From positions 1 to 64,000 of the forward strand of contig CAZZCU010000015.1 in NCBI GenBank assembly GCA_964652825.1: 64,000 bases of DNA. The letters are read 5' to 3'. Positions 16,925 to 25,796 of the stretch are shown here, piece after piece. Under the pieces are notes generated by a model. That model searched no databases, was not told the DNA's origin, and was given only the letters and a program-made list of their open reading frames with translations. This DNA is from CAZZCU01 sp964652825 (GTDB lineage Bacteria; Bdellovibrionota_B; Oligoflexia; Oligoflexales; CAZZCU01). Both the position numbers and the translations under genes were made by a program. The stretch's first letter is position 1, and every line of letters begins with the position of its first letter.

Positions 16925-18444
16925 TAGAGTTTATTGCCTAGGCTTTTTACCAACCAATCCGGGTCGTTGATGTTGGCGGCTTTTGCGTTAATTTTCAGGC
17001 CCGGAGCCGCTTGCATACATAGTTTATGTTGGACAAGCAAGGTAAAAGGTTCGAGAGCGAATAAGCGTGCGTGTAGCTTACGTAAAACACCGAAATCGGG
17101 GCGGGTGGTTGTCAGCGACAGCGCGTATTGTTCCATCAACTGATCGAGTTGTTTGTCGCCGAGAGGCCAGAATGGTTCGGCTGCGGACGCCTTGGAGTGC
17201 AAGGCCGATAGTAAGCTGACCCCTGGCCAGGGCAGGCGAATGCCGGCGATGACACCATCAACATTGGGAAAATCCGCCGGGTTGGACGAGATCGTGGTGT
17301 CAATGCCGATAGCAGTGAAAGTATCCTTGAGGACTTTTTCAATCAGTCCTGGGGCAGGTGATTGTGTTAGCAATTTTATCGTCAGATTTTTGCCGTTAGG
17401 ATCTTGGCGCGCACCGTTGGCGGTTTTACGTTTATAGCCCGCGGCGTCAAGTTCGCGTGTGGTTTTTTCGATGTCGAAGGCACGCACCAGCATGGCGCGA
17501 TTATAGCCGGGATGTTGGCGCGGCAGTGGACCGGATACGAGATCGCCCAAATAAGCCGCGCCGGCTCGCAGCAACTCTCCGCGTGGTGTTAGTTGCGTGA
17601 AGAGTTGACGGATTTTTGGTTTCTGCGTGTGAGCACCTTGAGGATTCCAGGTGATCAAAGAGAGAATCGGTGCATCGACGCTATCGCAATTTGCCGGTCG
17701 ATCCGAGGGGCGATCACTGGGATGACTGGTGGTTGAGCTGGGAAAACGAAAGTCCAGCCAGGATGTACCGCTGGGAGTTGCGCTATTGCTAAGAAGAACA
17801 ATGTCAGTAAATTCACTTTTGCGGTTGGATTTTTTGGCGCGGGTAAACTGTGTGACCCGATGATCCGAAGCAACACTGGGTGCAAAATCACCAACGCACT
17901 CGTAACCGACGACAGGGCCTTTTACTTCGCGCAACAACGGCCATGAGCTGAACACATACGGCCCAAAAACCGGCTTGCTATCCCAGACAACTTTGATCGT
18001 GTGAGCATCGATGGCTTCCGCAACAAATGGTGGAATCGTCCACAAGCCCAGACTTTGGCGGCGTATCTCGCGACTAAGATAGGTCTCGATAAACTTGACC
18101 AGATCTTTCGCCTGCACGGCTTCTCCCGACCACCAGTGCAAATTTGGTTTCAGTTGCAACAACCATTCGTGGGTATTTTTGCTGCCGACTTTTTCCGTCA
18201 GCTGCTCAAGCAGTATCAACTGTTGTTTGTTGGTCTGGAGTGAAAGCCGGGTGATTGCCGGACAAACTAAATTACCAAGCAGCGGATCGCCGACAGCAAA
18301 AGCGAGTTCGGGAGTGGCGGTTTTGGGGAGTGACTCCCAATTGAAGATCGTCAATGTGCGCGCCATCGCTGTATCAGTCGTGCAATAAACGCCTGTTAGC
18401 AACAGCGATTGGATGGTTATGAATTTGCGCAAATGGCGTATCAT
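16924..18444 (-). CDS. Family 5 extracellular solute-binding protein
   Basis: About 506 residues from ATG 18444, which gives a signal peptide (IRHLRKFITIQSLLLTGVYC) ending near AMA. The frame opens further upstream but would then overlap the divergent oxidoreductase. Family 5 features include WLLQLKPNLHWWSGEAVQA, DLVKFIETYL and the late GIDTTISSNPADFP. Such proteins capture oligopeptides, nickel or similar ligands for an ABC importer. No permease or ATPase lies nearby, so it is an orphan binding protein. A Cys at the signal end (GVYC) makes a lipoprotein possible. Confidence 0.82.
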   Translation of the reverse strand: MIRHLRKFITIQSLLLTGVYCTTDTAMARTLTIFNWESLPKTATPELAFAVGDPLLGNLVCPAITRLSLQTNKQQLILLEQLTEKVGSKNTHEWLLQLKPNLHWWSGEAVQAKDLVKFIETYLSREIRRQSLGLWTIPPFVAEAIDAHTIKVVWDSKPVFGPYVFSSWPLLREVKGPVVGYECVGDFAPSVASDHRVTQFTRAKKSNRKSEFTDIVLLSNSATPSGTSWLDFRFPSSTTSHPSDRPSDRPANCDSVDAPILSLITWNPQGAHTQKPKIRQLFTQLTPRGELLRAGAAYLGDLVSGPLPRQHPGYNRAMLVRAFDIEKTTRELDAAGYKRKTANGARQDPNGKNLTIKLLTQSPAPGLIEKVLKDTFTAIGIDTTISSNPADFPNVDGVIAGIRLPWPGVSLLSALHSKASAAEPFWPLGDKQLDQLMEQYALSLTTTRPDFGVLRKLHARLFALEPFTLLVQHKLCMQAAPGLKINAKAANINDPDWLVKSLGNKL

Positions 18445-18515
18445 AGATGTTACTCGTGTACCTGTGGTAAGTGGTCTGAATATATTAGCGTTCTTAGCGA
18501 AAAAAGCGAGTTTTA

Positions 18516-19706
18516 GTGAGCATGGATCGGAGCAAGGCAAAAGCCAAGTACGACGTGATTCTCATCGGCGCAGGTGTTACCGGACTAGCGTCGGCGCTGC
18601 ATTTGCGGCGGCATGGCATTGATAATATTCTTCTTCTCGACGAAAACCCGCGCTTGGGGGCGTCGGCTGGTTGTGCCGGTTATCTCGCCGGCGGTCTGGT
18701 CGATAATTTTACCCGAATCACCAATGCTCATGGTGGGCAAGCAGCAGCCGCTTTGTGGCGATTGGGAGATCAGGCATTTGATGCGGCCATTGCCTTTTGC
18801 GAAAGCAATGGCGTACAGGTGCATCGTGGTCGCCGGTTGCGATTGGTTACCAGCGAGCCTGAGTTAAAAGAAGCGCGCCTTGCGGTAGAGCAAATGCATC
18901 AGCACGGCATCGCTGGTGAGTTGCTGAACGAGGTTGCCAAAAAATTTCCTTATTTTCATCAACGCGTTTTAGCTGTGCAGGATGATGGTGATCGCGCCGC
19001 CTTCGTGGACGTGGCGGCGTATCTGGACGCGTTGCGGCAACAATGCCAGATCACATCGCTTGCGGAGCGGGCAATCGAGCTCGAAACAAATGGGGACAGC
19101 GCACTGGTTAAAACCAACAATGGTATGTATCAGGCGCAGATGGTGGTTCTTGGCAATCACCTGGCGATCGGCGACTTGTTGCCGACCATGCGCGCGGCGT
19201 TGGTTTCGTATGCTGATCAGTGGTCATACTACGATTGCGGGGGAGAGAAGGTTGTTGCTCGGGGACTGTCGGGTCATTTTCTCACTGCCAATCACACACA
19301 TGAATGGGGCGTCATGGCTCCCGATGGCAAAATGCATTGGGGTGGTGGGCGTTATCTGCGCAAATTTGCCGGCATTGAGGCAAAGACAGCGAGCCATGAA
19401 TTCACGATCGAGCAGCATTTGCAGCAGCAATTAATCAAAACTCTAAATCTGTCGTCGGCATCTTCCGTGACCGTTAACGTGGGTGTGGCGACACTTGATT
19501 GTCGTCCTTGTGATGAATTGCCGCTTATCGGTCCGATGTTTGGTGAGAATCGCATCCTCCTGGCGACAGGATATATGGGGCAGGGATTAACGCTGGGTTT
19601 TCTTGCAGGTAAATATATGGCGGATCTTGTTGCGACCGGCAGTGCCAAGGGTTTGCCGGAGCTGGTGTTGCCGCGGCGTCTGCGCAGTTTGCCGGAAAGC
19701 GGTTAG
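18516..19706 (+). CDS. FAD-dependent oxidoreductase (DAO family)
   Basis: 396 residues. The N-terminal dinucleotide motif is DVILIGAGVTGLASALHLRR followed by an acidic strand end (LLDENP). The C-terminal FAD block is LLATGYMGQGLTLGFLAGKY. The D-amino-acid oxidase/glycine oxidase fold oxidises amines or amino acids. The residues deciding the substrate are not identifiable here. Start GTG 18516 or ATG 18522 are both possible. It is transcribed divergently from the solute-binding protein and ends about 30 nt before the assembly gap. Confidence 0.85.
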   Translation: MSMDRSKAKAKYDVILIGAGVTGLASALHLRRHGIDNILLLDENPRLGASAGCAGYLAGGLVDNFTRITNAHGGQAAAALWRLGDQAFDAAIAFCESNGVQVHRGRRLRLVTSEPELKEARLAVEQMHQHGIAGELLNEVAKKFPYFHQRVLAVQDDGDRAAFVDVAAYLDALRQQCQITSLAERAIELETNGDSALVKTNNGMYQAQMVVLGNHLAIGDLLPTMRAALVSYADQWSYYDCGGEKVVARGLSGHFLTANHTHEWGVMAPDGKMHWGGGRYLRKFAGIEAKTASHEFTIEQHLQQQLIKTLNLSSASSVTVNVGVATLDCRPCDELPLIGPMFGENRILLATGYMGQGLTLGFLAGKYMADLVATGSAKGLPELVLPRRLRSLPESG

Positions 19707-19738
19707 GGTCAGCGCTTGCTTGCTAGTTCCGGCAGCGA

Positions 19739-19838
19739 NNNNNNNNNNNNNNNNNNNNNNNNNNNNNNNNNNNNNNNNNNNNNNNNNNNNNNNNNNNNNN
19801 NNNNNNNNNNNNNNNNNNNNNNNNNNNNNNNNNNNNNN
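19739..19838. other. 100-N assembly gap
   Basis: Exactly 100 N, the usual placeholder for a gap of unknown size. Real sequence of any length may be missing. The order of the oxidoreductase and the following secreted protein therefore rests on scaffolding, not read continuity. Confidence 0.99.
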
Positions 19839-19848
19839 CTACTGTTAG

Positions 19849-20811
19849 TCAGTCACGCAAGCGCGGGATATGAAACGTTCGCACGCTTTGTGGCTGTAAG
19901 ATGGCGACCAGGCTGCGCGCACAGCGCAGCTTGCTGACATCTTTGGTGATGTCGGCGGTCGTGAGATCAATAATAAATGCATTACGTTCGCGAAGATCCT
20001 GGACTTGCGCGTAGCCGTCACTAAAAAGAAAAATATGTTGTTGGTCGCGGATATCCATGGCGAGCAGGGATTTGTTGTTCGCGACTGGAATCGCTTGTGC
20101 CAGTGTGCCGTCACTTTGGAAGCGCAATAATGCGCGCGCCGTTTGGGCAAAACACTCATTTTCCTGACAATAGAGATCACGAATAGGCGCATTGTCGCGA
20201 TAGATCAATTTGCTTTGGCGTCGATCAGTATTGAAGTCGCGCATGAGAATATTTTGGGCGCGGCCCAGCCAGAGTTTGCCGGATTTATAAGCAAAGTAAG
20301 CGAGCTCGTGATCTTGAATCGCAGGCATATGCGCGGATTTGAGCGCTTCCATTTCGCGGGTTTGGGCGTTGAGTCTGACAATGCCGTCTTGATGTGTCCA
20401 GATAATATTGCTGCCTTCCACCGTAAGATTTTTGGTCGTGCCTTTGGCCAACTGTGGATGTTCAAAGCGCGTGACCAGAAACGGTGTCAGACTAATCAAA
20501 ACAAGAGCTTGCTTGGAGGCAACGGCAAGAAGGTTGTCTTCCACGGGTACCAATTTTTGTAGGACATCTTGCTCGTTGGGATTGAGAATTTGAATTCGCT
20601 GCAAACGTTTTTCAAAAGTCGACCATTTCCAGACTTTGGTGCGACCGGCAATCCAGATGTTACGTTCACTATCAATGAACATATCAACGAAAGGTGCATC
20701 TTGCTGTAATTGCTGTTGATGAATATCGCTTAGTTGTAGCTCGCTGGCCGGCAGGGTTTCTTCGGCTGTCGCGACTAGTGCGTGGCAGCTGAGACACGAT
20801 ACGATAATCAC
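19849..20811 (-). CDS. Secreted propeller-like protein of unknown function
   Basis: 320 residues from GTG 20811, which overlaps the holA stop as GTGA. The frame opens to ATG 20907, but that would overlap holA by 100 nt. The start encodes a hydrophobic export signal (IIVSCLSCHALVATA). The body shows repeated beta-strand units with W-x-G/W endings (NIWIAGRTKVWKW, NIIWTHQDGIVRLN, KLWLGRAQNILM). This suggests a beta-propeller like the sensor domains of two-component regulators. No catalytic motif is seen. A positive N-region is missing from the short form, so the true start is uncertain. Confidence 0.65.
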   Translation of the reverse strand: MIIVSCLSCHALVATAEETLPASELQLSDIHQQQLQQDAPFVDMFIDSERNIWIAGRTKVWKWSTFEKRLQRIQILNPNEQDVLQKLVPVEDNLLAVASKQALVLISLTPFLVTRFEHPQLAKGTTKNLTVEGSNIIWTHQDGIVRLNAQTREMEALKSAHMPAIQDHELAYFAYKSGKLWLGRAQNILMRDFNTDRRQSKLIYRDNAPIRDLYCQENECFAQTARALLRFQSDGTLAQAIPVANNKSLLAMDIRDQQHIFLFSDGYAQVQDLRERNAFIIDLTTADITKDVSKLRCARSLVAILQPQSVRTFHIPRLRD

Positions 20812-21842
20812 GCGTGCGAAGGCGCGCCAAGCTCCAAAAGTAACTCGCTGATCAACAGACCTGGATCGATGGGAGATGTTTTTAACTGGACGTCCGCGGA
20901 TTGGCATTTGCTCAGCACACCCATGAAATGTTTAGGGGATTTTTTTCTTACGTACTGAGTATAGCTTCTCAAAACGCTTACGGGAAGATTTGGACTTTTA
21001 CTATTGCTGTCTTGCAAGCTGCTCATAACACGGATGGCATTACGACAATGACGGGCGATGATGCCGATAATGGCAATAGGTGCTTCGCCCCGGTGGACCA
21101 GATCCAATAGCAGGAGTTGTGCCTGTGCGTTCTGACTGCTAAGCAGGAGATTGTCGATCTGAAAAATATGCTCTTCTTTGAGGAGTTGCAGATACGGTGC
21201 GATCTCTTGAGCACTAATGGGTGCGGCGTCATTCCGATCTATGAACAATAATGCCAGGCGACGTAATTCATTCTCAAGACCGTAATAGTTAGCTAATCCA
21301 ACTGCCTGCAATAGCAGGTTTATTGCCGCTAAATCGAGATTAATGCCAAATTTGCGGGCGAGGTCATTAACAAACTTGGGTTCTTCGCTGGGGCGTGGTG
21401 CCGTGCAACAAATAAAAGTGGCGTTAGCTTGCTCCAGCTTGGCGCGATCGCCTTTAAGTAGTTCTTTTTGGCCGAGGTGCAGCACGATTCTACTGGCAAA
21501 ACACTTGGTCGGAGCCTGATCCAATCGCTCCAGAAACCGCAGGAAGCTGGTGATTTTATCTCCCGTTTTGATGAAGTAAACCGTCTTTGGTTCGAGCAAA
21601 GAGGTGTGCACCAGTAATTCTTCCCATTGCTGGTCGGCGATTTCGCGGAGCTCCATGGTAATACAGCTGGCATGCAGATTGTCGCTGGCATGGCCACGCA
21701 TGGCATTCGCGGCTTTTTCGCGTAAGTAGTCGCAGCCGCCATAAATAATCGTTATCGCCGGTAGTTCAGCAAAAGTTTTTTGGCTGATGACGCCGCGTAG
21801 CGAGCGTAAAAAATTGTGATAATCCGGAGTGTTGTTGTGCAT
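20808..21842 (-). CDS. holA: DNA polymerase III delta subunit
   Basis: 344 residues. The family pattern covers ITIIYGGCDYLREKAAN at the N-terminus, the VYFIKTGDK and AKLEQANATFICCTAP region, and the C-terminal collar with LLLDLVHRGEAPIAIIGIIARHCRNA. It opens the sliding clamp within the clamp loader. Its closest neighbour upstream on the same strand is the Ppx/GppA gene, 13 nt away. The N-terminal Walker-like region is degenerate, as is normal for delta. Confidence 0.85.
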   Translation of the reverse strand: MHNNTPDYHNFLRSLRGVISQKTFAELPAITIIYGGCDYLREKAANAMRGHASDNLHASCITMELREIADQQWEELLVHTSLLEPKTVYFIKTGDKITSFLRFLERLDQAPTKCFASRIVLHLGQKELLKGDRAKLEQANATFICCTAPRPSEEPKFVNDLARKFGINLDLAAINLLLQAVGLANYYGLENELRRLALLFIDRNDAAPISAQEIAPYLQLLKEEHIFQIDNLLLSSQNAQAQLLLLDLVHRGEAPIAIIGIIARHCRNAIRVMSSLQDSNSKSPNLPVSVLRSYTQYVRKKSPKHFMGVLSKCQSADVQLKTSPIDPGLLISELLLELGAPSHA

Positions 21843-21855
21843 ACCTATACCACGT

Positions 21856-23460
21856 TCATTCTACTGCAAATGGCGCGTTAATCTGGATCTTGCGCTCAAA
21901 CGCTTTATTCAGGGCTTTGCGTTCGCGATGCGCCATCATCAACTCGGCCTCGGGAACACTGCCATCAGCGGTTGACGCGGAAATCACGATCTCATCTTTG
22001 CGGACCTGAATATCCACATTCTGTACACGGCCACGTCGTGTGCGATCAAGTGCGGTTGCTAAGCGCAGAATACCACTTAAAACATTGACGCGAGCAAAGT
22101 TCAAATGAAATACGCTGCCAAAATCCGCGTCGTTTTCGTTGGGTGAGCCTTTGCGGTGATAACGGACTAATAAGGCGATAAGTTGTTTTTCCCGTTGGGT
22201 AAAACCAAGAAGCCCGGCATGTGACAGAATATAAAACGAATGTTTATGGTGCTGGGAATGATTGATGATTTTACCGACTTCGTGCAGATAGGCGGCGGCG
22301 TGGAGAATGTCAGGATTAGAAATCAGCTCGTCATCGTCGAAATCCTTGCATAGATGCGGCGCCAGTTGATTGTAAATCTGTGCTGCTAGATCGCAAACAT
22401 GCTCAGCATAAGCAGTCTCGACCTGAAATTTTCGTCCAAAATCAGCGATGCTTCGCCAGCGTACATCTTTTTCGTGATTGTTGTTCGCGCCATGTAAGCG
22501 CTGGAAGGTGTCGATCACCAGGCCTTCGCGAAGACTGAAGTTGGATATGTGCCAACGAGGAATTTCAAAAGCCTCGGTAATTCCCTGCAGGATCAGACTG
22601 CCTGCAACCATAATCTCCGCCCGGTTTTGATCGATATTAAACTGAGCTTTGATTTTATTGGCGTCGCCAAGCTTGACTAGCGACTTAACGATTTGTGCCA
22701 AGTCCGCCGCCTCTATAATATAGCCGTTGGGATCCGAGACCACGCCCTGCTTGAACATCAATGAATGAATATTGGCCAAGGCTTTGGCTGTGCCAGATGC
22801 CGCGACTGCTTTGACGAATTTTTGCCGGGAGACGTCGCGAGTGATCGGCATCAGGCGGGCGGCGATTTGCCGGCGCATATCTTCGATTTCAGCTTTGCTG
22901 GGTTCGCTGCCACTCAGATAGCGTGAGGTGAAGGTAACGGCGCCCAATTTCAATGAGCTCACGAAATGAATGTCGTCACCTTTGGCGATGGTGATTTCCG
23001 TTGACCCGCCACCGATATCACAGCCTAAGCATAATTCTTGATCAAGGGCGAGGCCGTTGCGCATGCCGAGAAAACCAAGTCTGGCTTCTTCCATGCCGTC
23101 AATTAATTCGACCTCGATGCCGGTGACATTGTAAATCGCCGTCAGTAGTTCGTCGTGATTGACTGCCTCACGCGTTGCATGTGTCGCGACAGCACGTAAC
23201 CAGCTAGTGTAGGCAGAGCTGATCTCCTGCATGCTTTTAATCGTGTTGACCGTGCGGGTAATGGCATCTTTGGAGAGGCGGCGATTCTTGTCGAGAGCCT
23301 GTCCCAGGCGCAGCGCGACTTTCTCGGTGTCGAGGATTTTCAGGCTGCCGCCCGGGAGAACAATCGCCACCACCAAATGCGCGGAGTTCGTGCCGATGTC
23401 AATTGCCGCGATTGGCTCATCGGCGGCGTGATGACTATCGATTGGGTTATATTTTTCCAT
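21856..23460 (-). CDS. ppx: Exopolyphosphatase / pppGpp phosphatase with HD domain
   Basis: 534 residues. The N-terminal ASKHA domain has IAAIDIGTNSAHLVVA, EEARLGFLG and CDIGGGSTEIT. The C-terminal part from about residue 330 is an HD-type helical domain (HAAAYLHEVGKIINHSQHHKH), as in E. coli Ppx. It degrades polyphosphate and/or pppGpp. It lies 23 nt downstream of ppk1, the usual synth/degrade pairing that sets the polyphosphate pool. Confidence 0.92.
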   Translation of the reverse strand: MEKYNPIDSHHAADEPIAAIDIGTNSAHLVVAIVLPGGSLKILDTEKVALRLGQALDKNRRLSKDAITRTVNTIKSMQEISSAYTSWLRAVATHATREAVNHDELLTAIYNVTGIEVELIDGMEEARLGFLGMRNGLALDQELCLGCDIGGGSTEITIAKGDDIHFVSSLKLGAVTFTSRYLSGSEPSKAEIEDMRRQIAARLMPITRDVSRQKFVKAVAASGTAKALANIHSLMFKQGVVSDPNGYIIEAADLAQIVKSLVKLGDANKIKAQFNIDQNRAEIMVAGSLILQGITEAFEIPRWHISNFSLREGLVIDTFQRLHGANNNHEKDVRWRSIADFGRKFQVETAYAEHVCDLAAQIYNQLAPHLCKDFDDDELISNPDILHAAAYLHEVGKIINHSQHHKHSFYILSHAGLLGFTQREKQLIALLVRYHRKGSPNENDADFGSVFHLNFARVNVLSGILRLATALDRTRRGRVQNVDIQVRKDEIVISASTADGSVPEAELMMAHRERKALNKAFERKIQINAPFAVE

Positions 23461-23483
23461 GCGTGTTCCAGCGCGTGAAGAGC

Positions 23484-25709
23484 TTACTTCTTAATAACCG
23501 GGCGCTTGCCCTTCTTGCTTTTCGTATTATGTCGGATGGCCTTTTCATAGGGGATCGACTTAATGCCGCTTTGCCTAACGAAATTAATAAGGCTCATTTG
23601 CGCACGAACTTCCGCTGCACCTTCTTTGGGCGTGAGGCGAGTGTAGGTGCCATCGGAATTCATGATGCGGGCTTTGGTGTTATCCGCCCAATAGGTCTCG
23701 AGAACTTCGCAGAGCAGGCGTTTCTTCAGACTTTCATTTTCGATGGGAAATAAAATTTCGATGCGTCGATCCATGTTGCGTGGCATCCAGTCGGCACTCG
23801 ACAGGAACATGCGGCCGGCGCCGCCCGAGCCAAAATAATAAATGCGACTGTGCTCAAGGAAACGATCTATAATGGAGCGTACTTCGATGTTCTCGCTAAT
23901 TTTTGCAATACCCGGACGCAAACAACAGATGCCGCGCACGATTAATTGAATTTTTACGCCTGCGCTTGCCGCCTGATACAGTTTTTCGATAATGCCCCGA
24001 TCCACCAAAGCATTCATCTTGGCAAAGATCAGGCCGTTGCCGGTTTTCTGATGATGTGCGATCTCTTCTTCGATCAAAGAAATAAATTTGGAACGCATAT
24101 TCAGCGGCGCCATATGCAGCTTGCGTAAGGTCGGATACGCCGCCGATAGCTCCGGTTTCTTGGTGCCGGTGAGAACGTTAAAGCCGGTCAGCATATTGAA
24201 CAGTGCCGCTACATCGTTACCGAGGTCCGGGTCTTTGGAGAAAAATCCGATATCAGTATAAAGCTTGGCGGTGGTGGAATTGTAATTACCCGATGATAGA
24301 TGCACATAACGCATAAGCGTGCTTTTTTCTTTGCGAACAATCAATGTGGCCTTGCAGTGTGTTTTGAGACCGACAAAACCAAAAACGACATTGACGCCAG
24401 CACGCTCCAAGTTGCGAGCCCAGGTAATATTATTTTTTTCATCGAACCGTGCTTTTAATTCGACTACGGCGGTGACTTGTTTGCCATTCTCGGCGGCGCG
24501 GATTAGCGCATCAATGATCGGTGAGTCACCCGATGTTCGGTACAGTGTTTGTTTTATCGCCAGCACGTTGGGGTCTTCGGCGGCGACATTGAGAAATTCA
24601 ATCACCGCATAAAAACTCTCGTAAGGGTGATGAACCAGCAAATCTTTTTTGCTTAACAGCGCAAAGATATCATCGCTGCCAGCGAGATCCGTGGAAATCC
24701 GGGGATTGAAAGGCGGATCTTTCAGATGTTCGAGTGGGAGATCATATAATTGTTTCAGGCCGGATAAAAACAGGGGCCCGGGAATCTTGTAGACATCATT
24801 GTCTGCCAGGCGGAGCGTGTTGGCGAGAAAGCTGACCAGGTCCGCTGGACTGTCAGCACTGACCTCCAGACGCACGGCTTCCTGATGTTCGCGACTGATG
24901 ACTTCCTTTTGGATGGATTTGAGCAGGTCAACAACTTCGTTTTCCAAAAGATTAAAGTCAAGATTGCGCGTTACGCGAACCGTGAACCACTTATCAATTT
25001 TGAAGCCGGGAAATAATTCCTGAAGATTATCGGCAATCAGTTCTTCGAGCAGAATGAAATCATGTTTACCGGGTGACGAGGGTACGGCCACCAGACGCGG
25101 CAGAATCGAAGGTACCTCCACAAGAGCGATAGGCGGCAGTGTGGCGGCTGCGCGACCCTTGAAAGTAACAACTATATAAAGAGATAAATTTGAGAGAAAA
25201 GGAAAGGGATGCGCTGGATCGACTGCCAGCGGTGTAAGGACCGGAAAAACATCGCTGCGAAAAAAATTCTGTAGTGTTTTTGTCTGCAGTTCATTCAGAT
25301 CCTTGCTGCGGCGAATATGAATGTCGGCGCTCGCGAGCTCTGGAATCAGTGTTTTCTCGTAGCACTTATACGCGCCATCGATAAGTTCGAGTACTCGCTC
25401 CCGCACGAGTTTGAGAGTGTCTTTGGCTGACATATTATCCGGACTCTCGGGATTCAGAATGTCCTCAAGCAGCATTTTCTTTAGGCCGGCAACCCGCACC
25501 ATGAAAAATTCGTCCATATTGCTGGTAAAGATCGCTAAAAACTTGGATTTCTCCAGCGTCGGCGTGGTCGGTCGCGTTGCTTCATCAGCGACGCGCGCGT
25601 TAAATTCCAGCCAGCTCATCTCACGATTAACGTAGAGCTCCGGCGAGCTAAAATGTGTAGGGAATTTAGTGTGTTTATCGTTTTCCATATCAGCGGATAA
25701 CCTTAGCAC
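23484..25709 (-). CDS. ppk1: Polyphosphate kinase 1
   Basis: 741 residues. The N-terminal domain has SPELYVNREMSWLEFNARV and ILTSNMDEFFMVRV-type blocks. The two active-site histidines align to E. coli His435 and His454 as His451 (GLKTHCK) and His470 (VHLSSGNYN), with the same 19-residue spacing. The enzyme polymerises the gamma phosphate of ATP to polyphosphate at the inner membrane. The C-terminus is lysine-rich (TKSKKGKRPVIKK). The start could be a few codons later (MENDKHTKF). It leads the ppk1-ppx-holA group. Confidence 0.96.
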   Translation of the reverse strand: MLRLSADMENDKHTKFPTHFSSPELYVNREMSWLEFNARVADEATRPTTPTLEKSKFLAIFTSNMDEFFMVRVAGLKKMLLEDILNPESPDNMSAKDTLKLVRERVLELIDGAYKCYEKTLIPELASADIHIRRSKDLNELQTKTLQNFFRSDVFPVLTPLAVDPAHPFPFLSNLSLYIVVTFKGRAAATLPPIALVEVPSILPRLVAVPSSPGKHDFILLEELIADNLQELFPGFKIDKWFTVRVTRNLDFNLLENEVVDLLKSIQKEVISREHQEAVRLEVSADSPADLVSFLANTLRLADNDVYKIPGPLFLSGLKQLYDLPLEHLKDPPFNPRISTDLAGSDDIFALLSKKDLLVHHPYESFYAVIEFLNVAAEDPNVLAIKQTLYRTSGDSPIIDALIRAAENGKQVTAVVELKARFDEKNNITWARNLERAGVNVVFGFVGLKTHCKATLIVRKEKSTLMRYVHLSSGNYNSTTAKLYTDIGFFSKDPDLGNDVAALFNMLTGFNVLTGTKKPELSAAYPTLRKLHMAPLNMRSKFISLIEEEIAHHQKTGNGLIFAKMNALVDRGIIEKLYQAASAGVKIQLIVRGICCLRPGIAKISENIEVRSIIDRFLEHSRIYYFGSGGAGRMFLSSADWMPRNMDRRIEILFPIENESLKKRLLCEVLETYWADNTKARIMNSDGTYTRLTPKEGAAEVRAQMSLINFVRQSGIKSIPYEKAIRHNTKSKKGKRPVIKK

Positions 25710-25796
25710 GGGCCGCGAGTTGCCGGCAAACGAACTCTCGCATAGCTGGCAGTCCTTGGTTATACTGACGGCCTGATAGCAAAGCTGAGGTAGTTT

